From the NCBI GenBank assembly GCA_963764235.1, contig CAVXRO010000005.1, positions 1 through 64,000 on the forward strand: a stretch of DNA of 64,000 bases, written 5' to 3'. The position numbers and the translations under genes were made by a program. The notes under the pieces were generated by a model that was not told the DNA's origin, did not search any database, and saw only the letters and a list, made by a program, of their open reading frames with translations. Below, in pieces: positions 37,772 to 47,705 of the stretch; the stretch's first letter is position 1, and every line of letters starts with the position of its first letter. The stretch comes from DATFVA01 sp963764235. Lineage in GTDB: Bacteria > Bacteroidota > Ignavibacteria > Ignavibacteriales > Ignavibacteriaceae.

Positions 37772-40700
37772 TTATTTCTTACAAACATATGTAATACAAT
37801 CATCTCCGAGGCACCTTGTAATATCATCTATAAGCTGATCGCTTATCTTTACTCTCTTATCTTTTATTGTAAATCTGGCCGGCTTTGATCCATTATTTAA
37901 CAGATCAATATAAAGCGGGGTTCCTCCTTCATTATGGTCAAGGATATCCTTTAGCTCGGAAATTTTTTCAACAGGGTGACGTTTTTTGTCAATGTTTATT
38001 TTAATACTTTCGGTCAGTTCACTTTTTGTCTCCTGCAGAGGGATAACTTTGTCGATATGTAATTTGACTGCATCCCCGCTGCTTTCCGTTTTTCCTATAA
38101 TTAAAACGCATTCTTCCTCCTGAATGTATTTACCATATTCTTCATATACTTTTGAGAACATAATACACTCACAAGATCCTGAGAAATCATCCAATTTAAA
38201 GAAGGCCATGGTCCGGTTTGATTTATCAATTTTTGGTTTCAGTTCGGTTATTACTCCGCATGCACGAACAACATCTGTCTCCTCAAGTTTCTCAGTTTCT
38301 CCGAGCTGGATTGATGCGAATGATTTATATTCAAGTTCAAACTTTCTTAAAGGGTGATCTGTTACGTAGAAGCCCAGCACTTCTCTTTCCTTTGCAAGTC
38401 TTTCCCTTTGAGACCACTGGGGCAGTTCAGGAAGTGCCGGTTCAGTGAGTTTTACAACTTCCGCCATTTCACCAAATAAGCTGTTTTCCGCATCCAGGGT
38501 TGAATTACGTGCTTTATTACCGTAATCAATAGCCATTTCAACTGCGGCCAGTTGTTTTGAACGTATCCGGTCAATTGAGTCCAGCGCCCCGGCAAGTATC
38601 AGCCCTTCAAGTGTTCGTTTGTTAACAATGTGAGAATCTACATTAGCACAAAAATCATAGATACTGGTGAAATCTCTGTGTATTCTTTCCTTCGTTCTCA
38701 TTATCTCCTCAACGGCTGCTATTCCCACATTCTTTATGGCCGACATACCAAACCTGATCTTACCATCCTGCACATCAAAAGTTACAGAGGGACTATTTAC
38801 ATCGGGAGGCAGTACTTCAATTTTCAGTTTCCTGCAGTCTTCAAGGAATAACGCAACCTTATCCGGGTTCCCGAACTCATTTGTAAGGTTGGCCGCAAGG
38901 AATTCGGGTGTGTAGTGAGCTTTGAGATATGCTGTCTGATATGCTACGTAGCTGTATGCTACTGCATGACTCTTATTGAACCCGTAATTAGCAAACTTGT
39001 CTATTGCTTCAAAAATATCTTCAGCTGTTTTTTTTGAAATTCCGTTTTTAACCGCCCCTGCGGTAAACTTTTCTTTCTGCTCCTTCATAGCAGAGAGATC
39101 TTTTTTACCCATCGCCCTGCGGAGTATGTCTGCCTCGGCCAGACTCATACCCCCGACTTTGTTTGCAATTTGGATTACCTGTTCCTGGTAAACAATAATC
39201 CCATATGTCTCCTTCAGAATGGGTTCCAGTATGGAATGCTGATATACAACTTCCTTCAAACCGTATTTGCGGTCTATGAAATCATCAATGAACTCCATCG
39301 GTCCGGGCCGGTATAAAGCATTCATTGCGGAAAGATCGCTGAGACTGGTGGGCCTCAGCTTTTTCAGGTATTCACGCATAGGGGCAGATTCAAACTGGAA
39401 TACACCTGTTGTCTGACCTTTGGAAAAAAGCTGGAAGGTTTTTTCATCATCAAGGGGAATATTATCTATATCAATTTCAATGTTATGGTTTTTCTTAATA
39501 AGTGCTAACGCATCACGTATAATTGTCAGTGTACGCAGTCCCAGAAAATCCATCTTCAAAAGCCCCCAGCTTTCTATTTCTTTCATATTGAACTGCGTCA
39601 CGATATCAGTCTGTGATACTGCATTAGCAAGCGGTACATAGTTGCTCACATCTCCGGGAGTTATTACTACGCCTGCAGCATGCTTCGAAGCATTCCTATT
39701 CATGCCTTCTAAAACTTTAGCATATTTAATTAAATTCTGTATTTCGTTCTCTTTGGAGTCCTTTACCCATTTCAACTCAGGAACTTCGGCTAATGCCTGT
39801 TCGATAGTATAGACCTTACCGAATTTAGAAGGAATAAATTTGGTTATCTTGTTAACGGTGGGGATGGGAATTTTCAAAACACGGGCAACATCTCTTATTA
39901 CAGCTTTTGATGATAAGCGGTTAAAGGTAATAATCTGGCTGACACAGTTACTTCCGTATTTTTCACGTACATAGTCGATTATTTCGCCGCGCTTATCATC
40001 GGCGAAGTCAACGTCAATATCAGGCATTGATTTACGGGCAGGATTCAGAAATCGTTCAAAGAGAAGATTATATTTAAGCGGATTAATATTTGTAATTCCA
40101 AGTGTGTATGCAACGAGACTTCCGGCAACACTTCCTCTCCCAGGACCGACCGGGATTTTCATTCTTTTTGCAGCATTTATAAAGTCCTGAACTATCAGGA
40201 AATATCCAGCAAAACCCATCTTTTTGATGGTTTCTATTTCAAAATCAAATCTTTCCTGTACTACAGGTGTTATGTCAGTTACTCTTTTCTGAAGACCTTC
40301 CCTGGCCAGCAGTTCGAAATATTCTTCTGCGCTGTTTGCAGGGACATCAGCAGGGATGGGGAACTGAGGATAATAATGCCCTTCTGTTTCAAGTTTAAGA
40401 TCTATCTTGGAATCTATTTCAAGCGTATTTTCAGCAGCCCCTTTATATTTACGGAAGAGCTTGATCATCTCCTCCTGACTTTTAAAATATACCTGATCTG
40501 TTCCGTACCTGAGCTGTCTGTAATCGGCACCGTTTTTGTCTGACAGAAGGAGAAGAATATTATGTGCGTAAGCGTGATCTTTTTCTATGTAATGGCAGTC
40601 GTTGGTTGCAACCAGCTTAATTCCCAGCTCTTTCGACAGTTTTGGCATTCCTTCCAGAACAGGCTTCTCCACATCCATATTGTGGTCCTGTATTTCGAGG

Positions 40701-41236
40701 TAGAAATCATCATCAAAAATGTCTTTAAATATTTTAGCAATTTCCCTGGCTTTATCATAGTTGCCGTTTATGAGGTGTGTTGATATAACTCCACCTGCGC
40801 AGGCAGAGGTACAAACCAAACCATCGCGGTATTTCCTCAGCAGTTCAAGATCAATTCTTGGTTTATAGTAAAAGCCTTCGGTATGTCCAAGTGTGGAAAG
40901 TTTGGACAAATTCTGATACCCCTGCTTATTTTTAGCCAGCAGGATAAGGTGATTATAATGTTTTGATTGTTTTCTTCCGTTACTATCATTTTCTTTTCCC
41001 CTGTCGAACCTTGAACCATCTGTAACGATGTAGGCTTCCATACCTACAATAGGTTTTATTCCTTCCTTTGTCGCTTTCTTATAAAACTCCGCAATACCAT
41101 ACATTACACCATGATCTGTTAGTGCAACAGAGTGCATATTATTTCGTTTAGCAGCCTGGATGAGGTCATCAACCGTACAGGCTCCATCCTGCAGACTGTA
41201 ATGTGTATGATTATGTAAATGAATAAAATCTGACAT
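37772..41236 (-). CDS. dnaE: DNA polymerase III subunit alpha
   Basis: Replicative polymerase, 1154 residues, DnaE1-like. Parts in order: PHP domain (FIHLHNHTHYSLQDGACTVD, SVALTDHGVMYG); palm with catalytic aspartates in SMPDIDVDFADDKRGEI; YRPGPMEFIDDFI; helix-hairpin-helix region; and a C-terminal OB domain (VRACGVITELKPKIDKSNRT, ECIMFSKVYEEYG). Frame is open throughout. Confidence 0.97.
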   Translation of the reverse strand: MSDFIHLHNHTHYSLQDGACTVDDLIQAAKRNNMHSVALTDHGVMYGIAEFYKKATKEGIKPIVGMEAYIVTDGSRFDRGKENDSNGRKQSKHYNHLILLAKNKQGYQNLSKLSTLGHTEGFYYKPRIDLELLRKYRDGLVCTSACAGGVISTHLINGNYDKAREIAKIFKDIFDDDFYLEIQDHNMDVEKPVLEGMPKLSKELGIKLVATNDCHYIEKDHAYAHNILLLLSDKNGADYRQLRYGTDQVYFKSQEEMIKLFRKYKGAAENTLEIDSKIDLKLETEGHYYPQFPIPADVPANSAEEYFELLAREGLQKRVTDITPVVQERFDFEIETIKKMGFAGYFLIVQDFINAAKRMKIPVGPGRGSVAGSLVAYTLGITNINPLKYNLLFERFLNPARKSMPDIDVDFADDKRGEIIDYVREKYGSNCVSQIITFNRLSSKAVIRDVARVLKIPIPTVNKITKFIPSKFGKVYTIEQALAEVPELKWVKDSKENEIQNLIKYAKVLEGMNRNASKHAAGVVITPGDVSNYVPLANAVSQTDIVTQFNMKEIESWGLLKMDFLGLRTLTIIRDALALIKKNHNIEIDIDNIPLDDEKTFQLFSKGQTTGVFQFESAPMREYLKKLRPTSLSDLSAMNALYRPGPMEFIDDFIDRKYGLKEVVYQHSILEPILKETYGIIVYQEQVIQIANKVGGMSLAEADILRRAMGKKDLSAMKEQKEKFTAGAVKNGISKKTAEDIFEAIDKFANYGFNKSHAVAYSYVAYQTAYLKAHYTPEFLAANLTNEFGNPDKVALFLEDCRKLKIEVLPPDVNSPSVTFDVQDGKIRFGMSAIKNVGIAAVEEIMRTKERIHRDFTSIYDFCANVDSHIVNKRTLEGLILAGALDSIDRIRSKQLAAVEMAIDYGNKARNSTLDAENSLFGEMAEVVKLTEPALPELPQWSQRERLAKEREVLGFYVTDHPLRKFELEYKSFASIQLGETEKLEETDVVRACGVITELKPKIDKSNRTMAFFKLDDFSGSCECIMFSKVYEEYGKYIQEEECVLIIGKTESSGDAVKLHIDKVIPLQETKSELTESIKINIDKKRHPVEKISELKDILDHNEGGTPLYIDLLNNGSKPARFTIKDKRVKISDQLIDDITRCLGDDCITYVCKK

Positions 41237-41371
41237 GAAAAAAAGAAATTTTTGGTGGAAGAGATTAGATTTTTACTGAACACAAGTTAAAAAAATTTCA
41301 GAACTTTTTTAGAGAGTTTAAGCAGTTAAAAAAAATAATTTGATTTGTCTTGTAAATCATACTAATAGTTC

Positions 41372-41830
41372 TCAATCTTTACCGGTATGGCCGAAGCCGC
41401 CTTCTCCCCTTTTGGTTTTTAACAGATCAGAATTTTCTTCAAGCTCTGCGCGGTAGACTTTAGACAACACAAGCTGGGCTATCCTGTCACCGCGGTTTAT
41501 CACAAAATCTTCTTTGCTGAAATTCATCATTATTATTTTTACTTCACCGCGGTAATCTGAATCGATGGTTCCGGGAGAATTAAGGATACCAATTCCGTGC
41601 TTCACTGCAAGTCCGCTCCTTGGTCTGACCTGTACCTCAAACCCTTCCGGAATTTCAACGATAAGGTTGGTAGGTATCAGTCCGACTTCCCCTGCTTTAA
41701 GGATCAGCTTATCTTCAACTGCTGCTCTAACATCCATACCAGCACTTCCGTGAGTTGTATATCCCGGAAGCTCAATATCATCAAATCCTGGGTTTAGTCT
41801 TTTTACCTTAATCTTAATCTCAGAGGCCAT
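41372..41830 (-). CDS. dut: dUTP diphosphatase
   Basis: Trimeric dUTPase that removes dUTP and supplies dUMP. The 152 residues hold the five family motifs, seen as GSAGMDVRA, RPRSGLAVKHGIGI, GTIDSDYRGEV, RGDRIAQLV and the C-terminal RGEGGFGHTG. Its start touches the stop of the flippase gene upstream. Confidence 0.97.
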   Translation of the reverse strand: MASEIKIKVKRLNPGFDDIELPGYTTHGSAGMDVRAAVEDKLILKAGEVGLIPTNLIVEIPEGFEVQVRPRSGLAVKHGIGILNSPGTIDSDYRGEVKIIMMNFSKEDFVINRGDRIAQLVLSKVYRAELEENSDLLKTKRGEGGFGHTGKD

Positions 41831-43305
41831 TATGTCCTTTTCTGCTTTAATGAAGCTAATTTTGTCATTAAAAAATCTATTTCCTTCTTATCAAAAACAA
41901 ATATATAAAGGTAGACAGAGAAGAATACAAGCAATAAAACTTTATAGCCAAAGAAAAGCTGATCTGAATAAAACAGGTAGTAATAAATACCGCCTACAAT
42001 CAGAATGGCGAAAAATATTTTAGCCAGTTTTGCTATTTCATATTCTATTCTGTAAAATTTCTGCGTTACTATATATAATCCGGCAGCCATAGCAATATAT
42101 GCAGCCAATGTTGCAAATGCTGCACCCATTATACCCCAGACGGGGATTAACAAAACATTAACAATTATGTTAACAGCAGCACCGATACCAGTTATTAAAG
42201 GTATATAAATGCTCTTTTCCTCTATATAAATTCCAGCGGTGAAGATGACATAAAGGCCGTTGAAGAGATACCCGAAAAGGATAATAGGTACGATTGAAAC
42301 TCCTCCCCAGTATGCCGAATCGATTAACGTTCGTCCATGGAACAGTGGAATAGCGACAATATTATTTATAAAAAGAGAAAGGATAACGAGAATTAAAGCT
42401 GACGCAAGGGTAAAGTAAGTTAATACCTTTGAGAAAATTTCTTTAGCATTCTTCTCTTCTGCATTCTGGAGGAAAAAGGGCTGCCAGGCATATTGAAACA
42501 TATTAACGAAGAGCATCATAAAAATGCCTAGTTTATAACAGGCATTATAGATTCCTACCGTATCGAGGTTTGTCATCTGACCGAGAATAGGCCTGTCTAT
42601 TCCCTGGATGAGCATTGATGATAGTCCCGCGGGAAGATACGGCAGTCCGAATTTCAGCAGCTTTTTCAAAAGAACTGTATCGAAGCTGAGATGAAATTCC
42701 CTTAGGATTCCCGGAAGCAGAAGCAGCAGTGAAGAAAGCGAAGCAAATAAATTACTAATCAGAACAGCCTCAATTCCCATCCTGTATTTCAAAATTAAAA
42801 CCAGGTTCAGGATAATATTAACGACGATGTTAATAATTTTGAATGCAGCAAACTTCTTAGCCTTTCTTTGAAGTCTGAGCTGAATAAAAGGAATTACCGC
42901 AATTGAATCCAGGAATAATATCCCCGCCGAATAATACATCAGATAATAGTAATTTGGGGGAACTTCAAGCAGACCGAACACCGGACCCCTTATAAGAAGC
43001 ATTAGTATTGATAAAAATATTCCTGAGACAAAAACCGAGAGATAAGGAGTTGAGAAAATATCTTTTTTATTCTTGTCAGAGGGGAGGCCTGCAAATTTCA
43101 GATAGGCCGCATCCATTCCATAGACATACAGGATATTAAATATCCCTATAAAAATGTAGATGTTGGCTATTATACCATATTCAGCTGGATGGAATATATT
43201 TGTATAGAAAGGAACGAGCAGAAACGAGAGGAAACGTCCGACCATCGTGCTGATCCCATAGATGGCCGTATCTTTCGTAAGTTGTTTAAGCTTGTCAAAA
43301 ATCAT
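41830..43305 (-). CDS. Polysaccharide/lipid flippase of the Wzx/MATE-like superfamily
   Basis: A 491-residue membrane protein with about 14 hydrophobic helices and the N-terminal pattern DTAIYGISTMVGRFLSFLLVPFYTNIF seen in PST/Wzx exporters. It probably moves lipid-linked sugars across the inner membrane. It is distant from the polysaccharide locus at 45-60 kb, which has its own flippase, and sits between nadC and dut instead. Confidence 0.82.
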   Translation of the reverse strand: MIFDKLKQLTKDTAIYGISTMVGRFLSFLLVPFYTNIFHPAEYGIIANIYIFIGIFNILYVYGMDAAYLKFAGLPSDKNKKDIFSTPYLSVFVSGIFLSILMLLIRGPVFGLLEVPPNYYYLMYYSAGILFLDSIAVIPFIQLRLQRKAKKFAAFKIINIVVNIILNLVLILKYRMGIEAVLISNLFASLSSLLLLLPGILREFHLSFDTVLLKKLLKFGLPYLPAGLSSMLIQGIDRPILGQMTNLDTVGIYNACYKLGIFMMLFVNMFQYAWQPFFLQNAEEKNAKEIFSKVLTYFTLASALILVILSLFINNIVAIPLFHGRTLIDSAYWGGVSIVPIILFGYLFNGLYVIFTAGIYIEEKSIYIPLITGIGAAVNIIVNVLLIPVWGIMGAAFATLAAYIAMAAGLYIVTQKFYRIEYEIAKLAKIFFAILIVGGIYYYLFYSDQLFFGYKVLLLVFFSVYLYIFVFDKKEIDFLMTKLASLKQKRT

Positions 43306-43310
43306 TTATT

Positions 43311-44156
43311 TTATCTCATCTTTACATCGAGTGAGATATCGAGGGCTTTGACACTGTGAGTAAGCGCCCCGACAGATATATAATCAACACCTGTTTCGGC
43401 GATGGCTTTTATTGTACCGATATTCACCATACCAGATGCTTCCACTTTACACCTGCCGTTAATAAGATTAACAGCTTCTGTCATTAGTTCAGTTTTGAAA
43501 TTATCCAGCATTATAACATCGACGCCGCAGGCTAATGCTTCATTTACCTCATTAATATTTTTAGTTTCTACTTCAATTTTAAGATCAGGATTATTTTTGT
43601 TCCTCCAGGCCTTACATGACCCTACTGCTTTAGTAATAGAGCCCGCTACTTCAATATGATTATCTTTTATCAGGAACATATCATATAAACCGATCCTGTG
43701 ATTTTCCGCCCCGCCGAGTTTTACTGCAAGTTTATCCAATTCTCTTAATCCCGGAACCGTTTTGCGGGTATCGATCAGGCGGGCTTTAGTATGTTTAATT
43801 ATTTCGGAGAATTGATGGGTCATCGTAGCGATTCCGCTCATTCTCTGGAGAAAATTTAATGCTGTCCTCTCTACAGTAAGGATAGATTGTGCCCTGCCCT
43901 CAACCACCGCGGCAATAGTTCCCTGTAAAACTTTGTCTCCGTCGTTGTAATATTTAATAAAGGAGATACCGGGATCGTATTCCTTGAAACAGGTTTCAGC
44001 AACTTCAAAGCCGGCAAGGATTCCTTCCTGCTTAACCAGGAACTCTGCCGATGCTGTTTTGTCTCCAGGGATAATTGCAAGACTGGTAATATCCCCTGTT
44101 TTAATATCTTCAGTCAGGGCCCTTTTTATGGTTTCTCTGGTTGATTCGGTTATCAT
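43311..44156 (-). CDS. nadC: Nicotinate-nucleotide diphosphorylase (carboxylating)
   Basis: Converts quinolinate and PRPP to nicotinate mononucleotide in NAD synthesis. Family motifs in the 281 residues: ERTALNFLQRMSGIAT, DTRKTVPGLRELDKLAVKLG, GGAENHRIGLYDMFLIKDNH, VDVIMLDNF and a C-terminal GVDYISVGALTHS. It ends six bases before the flippase gene and begins close to the thioesterase end. Confidence 0.96.
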   Translation of the reverse strand: MITESTRETIKRALTEDIKTGDITSLAIIPGDKTASAEFLVKQEGILAGFEVAETCFKEYDPGISFIKYYNDGDKVLQGTIAAVVEGRAQSILTVERTALNFLQRMSGIATMTHQFSEIIKHTKARLIDTRKTVPGLRELDKLAVKLGGAENHRIGLYDMFLIKDNHIEVAGSITKAVGSCKAWRNKNNPDLKIEVETKNINEVNEALACGVDVIMLDNFKTELMTEAVNLINGRCKVEASGMVNIGTIKAIAETGVDYISVGALTHSVKALDISLDVKMR

Positions 44157-44158
44157 AT

Positions 44159-44569
44159 TTACTTAAAAAAACGTTTAATTGCATTCATAAAAAACTCGGG
44201 GGGTCTTGTAGGCTTCCTTGTTTCCATATTAATAAATACCAAAACAATATATCCTTCAACAATAATAACGTTACGATCAAGGCTCCTTATAGTATGATTG
44301 ATGTGAACTTTAAGTTCAGGAAGGGTTTCAACCCTTGTTTCGACCTCAAGCAGTTCATCATAAAAAGCCGGGTTTTTAAATTTCAGAAGGGCTTCGCGGA
44401 CAGGCATCTGGTAGCCGCTTTTTTCAATCATACTGTAAGGCAGACCATTTTCACGCATCATTTCAGTACGGCCTACTTCAAAGTATTCAAAGTATTTTCC
44501 GTTATACACATACTTCATCTGATCGGTATCTGCATAACGAACACGTACACTGGTTTTATGTATCAGCAT
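44159..44569 (-). CDS. Acyl-CoA thioesterase (4HBT/YbgC hotdog fold)
   Basis: A 136-residue single hotdog domain. The catalytic-type aspartate is in VRVRYADTDQMKYVYNGKYF, and YFEVGRTEMMRENGLPYSM follows, both typical of YbgC/FadM-like thioesterases. Substrate is unknown. Only two bases separate it from nadC. Confidence 0.88.
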   Translation of the reverse strand: MLIHKTSVRVRYADTDQMKYVYNGKYFEYFEVGRTEMMRENGLPYSMIEKSGYQMPVREALLKFKNPAFYDELLEVETRVETLPELKVHINHTIRSLDRNVIIVEGYIVLVFINMETRKPTRPPEFFMNAIKRFFK

Positions 44570-44607
44570 TTTTGAGATAAAAATATGTGGAGTAAAGTTA
44601 TAAAAAA

Positions 44608-44703
44608 TTGACGAATTAGGGAATTTTGTGGATTGAGCGAATTTTGCGGATTGGCGGATTGGCGAATTTTGCGAATTGACGAATTTTGCGGATTAGCGAA
44701 TTA
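44608..44703. repeat. Degenerate tandem repeat around GGCGAATTTTGCGGATT
   Basis: About five imperfect copies of a 17-18 base unit (GCGAATTTTGCGGATT with one- and two-base variants and one shorter GGCGGATT copy) fill the gap between accA and the thioesterase gene. It has no open frame of note and no CRISPR-like spacers. Confidence 0.85.
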
Positions 44704-44719
44704 AAGAATACAAGGGGAC

Positions 44720-45670
44720 TTATTCGATAAAGGAACCCATCTTGCCGAATTTTTCCAGTCGTCCCTGGATAAGTTTATCAGGTTTAATTTTTATCAGCGA
44801 TGCCAGTTCTTCTTTAAGAATATTTTTAAGGGTATCTACCATCGCCTGTTGATCGGTATGAGCCCCTCCTGTAGGTTCGGGGATTATCCTGTCGATGATT
44901 TTCTGTTCGAGGAGATCAGGGGCAGTCAATTTTAGAGCTTCTGCAGCCTGTTCCTTGTAATCCCAGCTTCTCCATAAAATACTTGAACATGATTCAGGAG
45001 AAATAACGGAATACCAGCAGTTCTCAAGCATCAGAATTCTATCGCCTACTCCGATGCCCAGCGCGCCGCCGCTTGCACCCTCACCGATAACAACCACAAT
45101 AATCGGAACAGAAAGTCTGCTCATCTCAAACAGATTTTTTGCAATCGCTTCAGCCTGACCTCTTTCTTCAGCTTCGATACCGGGATAAGCACCGGGAGTA
45201 TCAAGCATAGTAATAACCGGTTTATTGAACTTTTCGGCCAGTTTCATTAAGCGTAGAGCCTTGCGGTAGCCTTCCGGGTTAGGCATACCGAAATTCCTGT
45301 AAAGGTTGGATTTTGTATCCCGCCCCTTCTGATGACCAATTATCATCACTTTGTATTCATCAAGCTCGGCGAGACCGCCCACGATTGCCTTATCGTCTTT
45401 GTAATTCCTGTCGCCGTGAAGTTCTACGAAATTATTCGTCATTCCGTAAATATAGTCGAGGGTAAATGGTCTATCGGGATGCCTTGCAAGCTGAACTCTC
45501 TGCCACCTGGTAAGATCCTTGTAAATGCCTTCTTTCAATATCCTAACCTTATCTTCAAGTTTAACAATCTCATTTGCGATATCCATCTTATCCGAATACT
45601 TCTTCATCTCTTCAAGGCGTGACTCAAGCTCATGTATCGGTTTTTCGAAATCTAGTATTGTCTTAGCCAT
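44720..45670 (-). CDS. accA: Acetyl-CoA carboxylase carboxyltransferase subunit alpha
   Basis: With AccD it transfers the carboxyl group from biotin to acetyl-CoA, the first step of fatty acid synthesis. The 316 residues start with the helical FEKPIHELESRLEEM segment and contain ELHGDRNYKDDKAIVGGLA, GAYPGIEAEERGQAEAIAKN, GEGASGGALGIGVGDRILML and SVISPESCSSILW. Normal length and intact. Confidence 0.97.
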   Translation of the reverse strand: MAKTILDFEKPIHELESRLEEMKKYSDKMDIANEIVKLEDKVRILKEGIYKDLTRWQRVQLARHPDRPFTLDYIYGMTNNFVELHGDRNYKDDKAIVGGLAELDEYKVMIIGHQKGRDTKSNLYRNFGMPNPEGYRKALRLMKLAEKFNKPVITMLDTPGAYPGIEAEERGQAEAIAKNLFEMSRLSVPIIVVVIGEGASGGALGIGVGDRILMLENCWYSVISPESCSSILWRSWDYKEQAAEALKLTAPDLLEQKIIDRIIPEPTGGAHTDQQAMVDTLKNILKEELASLIKIKPDKLIQGRLEKFGKMGSFIE

Positions 45671-45671
45671 A

Positions 45672-47705
45672 TCAGGAACGTTTCGTCAACATTTTGTTTA
45701 ATGATTTTGCAAGAATTTCAAGATCAAACCATATATTCTGATTCTTTGCATAAAGAATATCCAGTTTTTCCTGATCTTTTTTCTCGACATTTTCTATATA
45801 CCACAATCCTGTTAATCCTTTTTTCCCCAGGTAGAGATCTTTGTATCCGGAGGGATCCTCAGGTCCAACAAAGCTCACTCTCCCCGTGAGAACTGAGGGG
45901 ACTTTCAGTATAAACCTTCTAAAATCAGAATTGCGGGAACTAACTTTCGCGGTCAAATATATGAAAGGATAGACTAAAAACAAAACAAACAAGGCAAGGG
46001 TATAATCAAAGAATGCTTTGAAAAATTTCATCGCCGGGTTAGTTATATTATACCTTATTTCGATTAAAGGAATTTCATCCAGTACTGAAACCGAGGCTTT
46101 CCCGACAAGGAAATCCAGGTTATTTCCTATTATTTTGAATTCCGTGTTTTCGTTTTGGCTGGCCGAGACAATTGACATCATCTGTGAGTAGGAAAGCTCC
46201 AGGGGTGAGAAAATAACCTCATCTATACCTTTTTCACGGATTACTTTAGTGATATTTTCAATACTCCCGATAACTTCCCATTCGCCGAATTTCCTGCCTA
46301 TTTCTTTGGATGTCAGGCTTATTAAGCCTGCGATAGTATGATAATCCATTTGTTTGGCTTTAAGTGTATCGGCGATTCTTACAGCAGTTTTGTTGATACC
46401 CACGATAAGAGTTTTTCTGTTGAGATACAGATCCCTGTTAACTCCTATCTTGAACACTAATTTCAGAATTATCCGCCACATGGTCAGAATAACGAATAAC
46501 AGGAGGTAAGTTATAATAACGATGGCGCGGCTATAGGCAAAGTCTTTGAAAAAGAATGTCAGCGCGGAGAGTATAAAGAAGCTGGTAAAGACTGCGGCAA
46601 GGGTTTTTAAAATGGAAAGACTGTCTCTTCTATATACTCCATAAGCCGCGGCAACAATAACGTATGACAAAGCCGGAATTGTAAATACTATTGGAAAACT
46701 GAACTGAGGAAATCCTCTCCAGGTCCGAACCGACTGGTATATTGCCTCAGAGATGAAAAGGGAAAGGTCAAAAAAGAAAAAATCAAGCAATATGGCAAAA
46801 AAGACAAGCTTTCTTTTTCCAAGAAAAGAAAGAATCTTTCTTATACCTATAGCTGTCCTGAGTATAAATTGAACGAGAAGAGAACTTGAAAGATGTTTTT
46901 TTACAAACAGATGCATAGCCTCGTAGAAAAACTTTGTCTCATCGAGGCTGCTTCGCCTTGTACTTTCGCCTTTATAATGTATTATCTGGGTTTCGTGGAC
47001 ATAATATACTTTATAACCTGACTGCTGAATACGGTAACAAAGATCAAGATCCTCACCGTACATAAAATAGTCCTCATCGAATCCGCCGGCCTTTTCATAA
47101 ACTTCCCTTTTCATCATCATGAACGACCCGGAAATCGCATCCACCTCGTAAGATTCATTTTCATCTTTAAAAGTAAGGTTATATCTGGCGAAGAGCCGTG
47201 AATTCGGGAAGAGATTACTCAATCCCGTAACTTTGCAGAAAGACGTCCAAGGCCCGGGAAAACTTCTTCTGCAGGCAAGCTGAAGCGTTCCGTCAGGGTT
47301 AAGAATTTTACACCCGGCGAGACCGACAGCGGGATGACTTTCAAAGAATGAGATCATTTTTGTAAAGGTATCCTCACTTACAATAGCATCCGGATTAATG
47401 AGCAGGATATAATTTCCCTTTGCTATTTTCAGTCCCTGGTTATTTGCCTTACCGAAGCCGAGGTTCTTATCGTTCGAGATAAGCTTCGCCTCAGGAAATT
47501 TTTCAGTGATAAAATCAACGCTGCCGTCGGAAGAGGCATTATCAACGATTATTATTTCATAGCTAAGGCTGCCGGCAGCTTTATGGATAGAGTGGATAAG
47601 ATTTTGTAAGAATTCTTTTACGTTATAATTAACAGTTATTATGGAAAGATCCAATTCGTTCCTCACTAAAGAATGCCGAGAGAGCTTCTGATTCTTAGCT
47701 TCCAT
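45672..47705 (-). CDS. GT2 glycosyltransferase fused to a reduced polyprenyl glycosylphosphotransferase
   Basis: A 677-residue two-part protein. Residues about 18-270 are a GT2 (rhamnosyltransferase-like) domain: DLSIITVNYNVKEFLQNLI, IVDNASSDGSVDFI, NLGFGKANNQGL and EDLDLCYRIQQSG. After several membrane helices (about 305-420) comes a nucleotide-binding-like segment and a final part that resembles the end of bacterial sugar transferases (VSFVGPEDPSGYKDLYLGKK, GLTGLWYIENV). The catalytic KFRSM and DEIPQ blocks of that family are not present, so this half may be inactive or regulatory. A GTG at 47666, overlapping the previous stop (TAGTG), is an alternative start giving 664 residues. Confidence 0.85.
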   Translation of the reverse strand: MEAKNQKLSRHSLVRNELDLSIITVNYNVKEFLQNLIHSIHKAAGSLSYEIIIVDNASSDGSVDFITEKFPEAKLISNDKNLGFGKANNQGLKIAKGNYILLINPDAIVSEDTFTKMISFFESHPAVGLAGCKILNPDGTLQLACRRSFPGPWTSFCKVTGLSNLFPNSRLFARYNLTFKDENESYEVDAISGSFMMMKREVYEKAGGFDEDYFMYGEDLDLCYRIQQSGYKVYYVHETQIIHYKGESTRRSSLDETKFFYEAMHLFVKKHLSSSLLVQFILRTAIGIRKILSFLGKRKLVFFAILLDFFFFDLSLFISEAIYQSVRTWRGFPQFSFPIVFTIPALSYVIVAAAYGVYRRDSLSILKTLAAVFTSFFILSALTFFFKDFAYSRAIVIITYLLLFVILTMWRIILKLVFKIGVNRDLYLNRKTLIVGINKTAVRIADTLKAKQMDYHTIAGLISLTSKEIGRKFGEWEVIGSIENITKVIREKGIDEVIFSPLELSYSQMMSIVSASQNENTEFKIIGNNLDFLVGKASVSVLDEIPLIEIRYNITNPAMKFFKAFFDYTLALFVLFLVYPFIYLTAKVSSRNSDFRRFILKVPSVLTGRVSFVGPEDPSGYKDLYLGKKGLTGLWYIENVEKKDQEKLDILYAKNQNIWFDLEILAKSLNKMLTKRS

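Noticed and set aside
44141..44575. Plus-strand 144-codon open frame
   Set aside because: It lies opposite the thioesterase gene, which has a clear hotdog-fold motif. The plus-strand translation has no recognisable pattern.
44608..44703. CRISPR array
   Set aside because: Repeats are imperfect and directly abutting, no unique spacers exist and no cas gene is nearby.
45672..47705. Calling the fused GT2 protein a second initiating phosphotransferase
   Set aside because: The catalytic KFRSM and DEIPQ blocks are missing, while the gene at 48433-49836 has them all.
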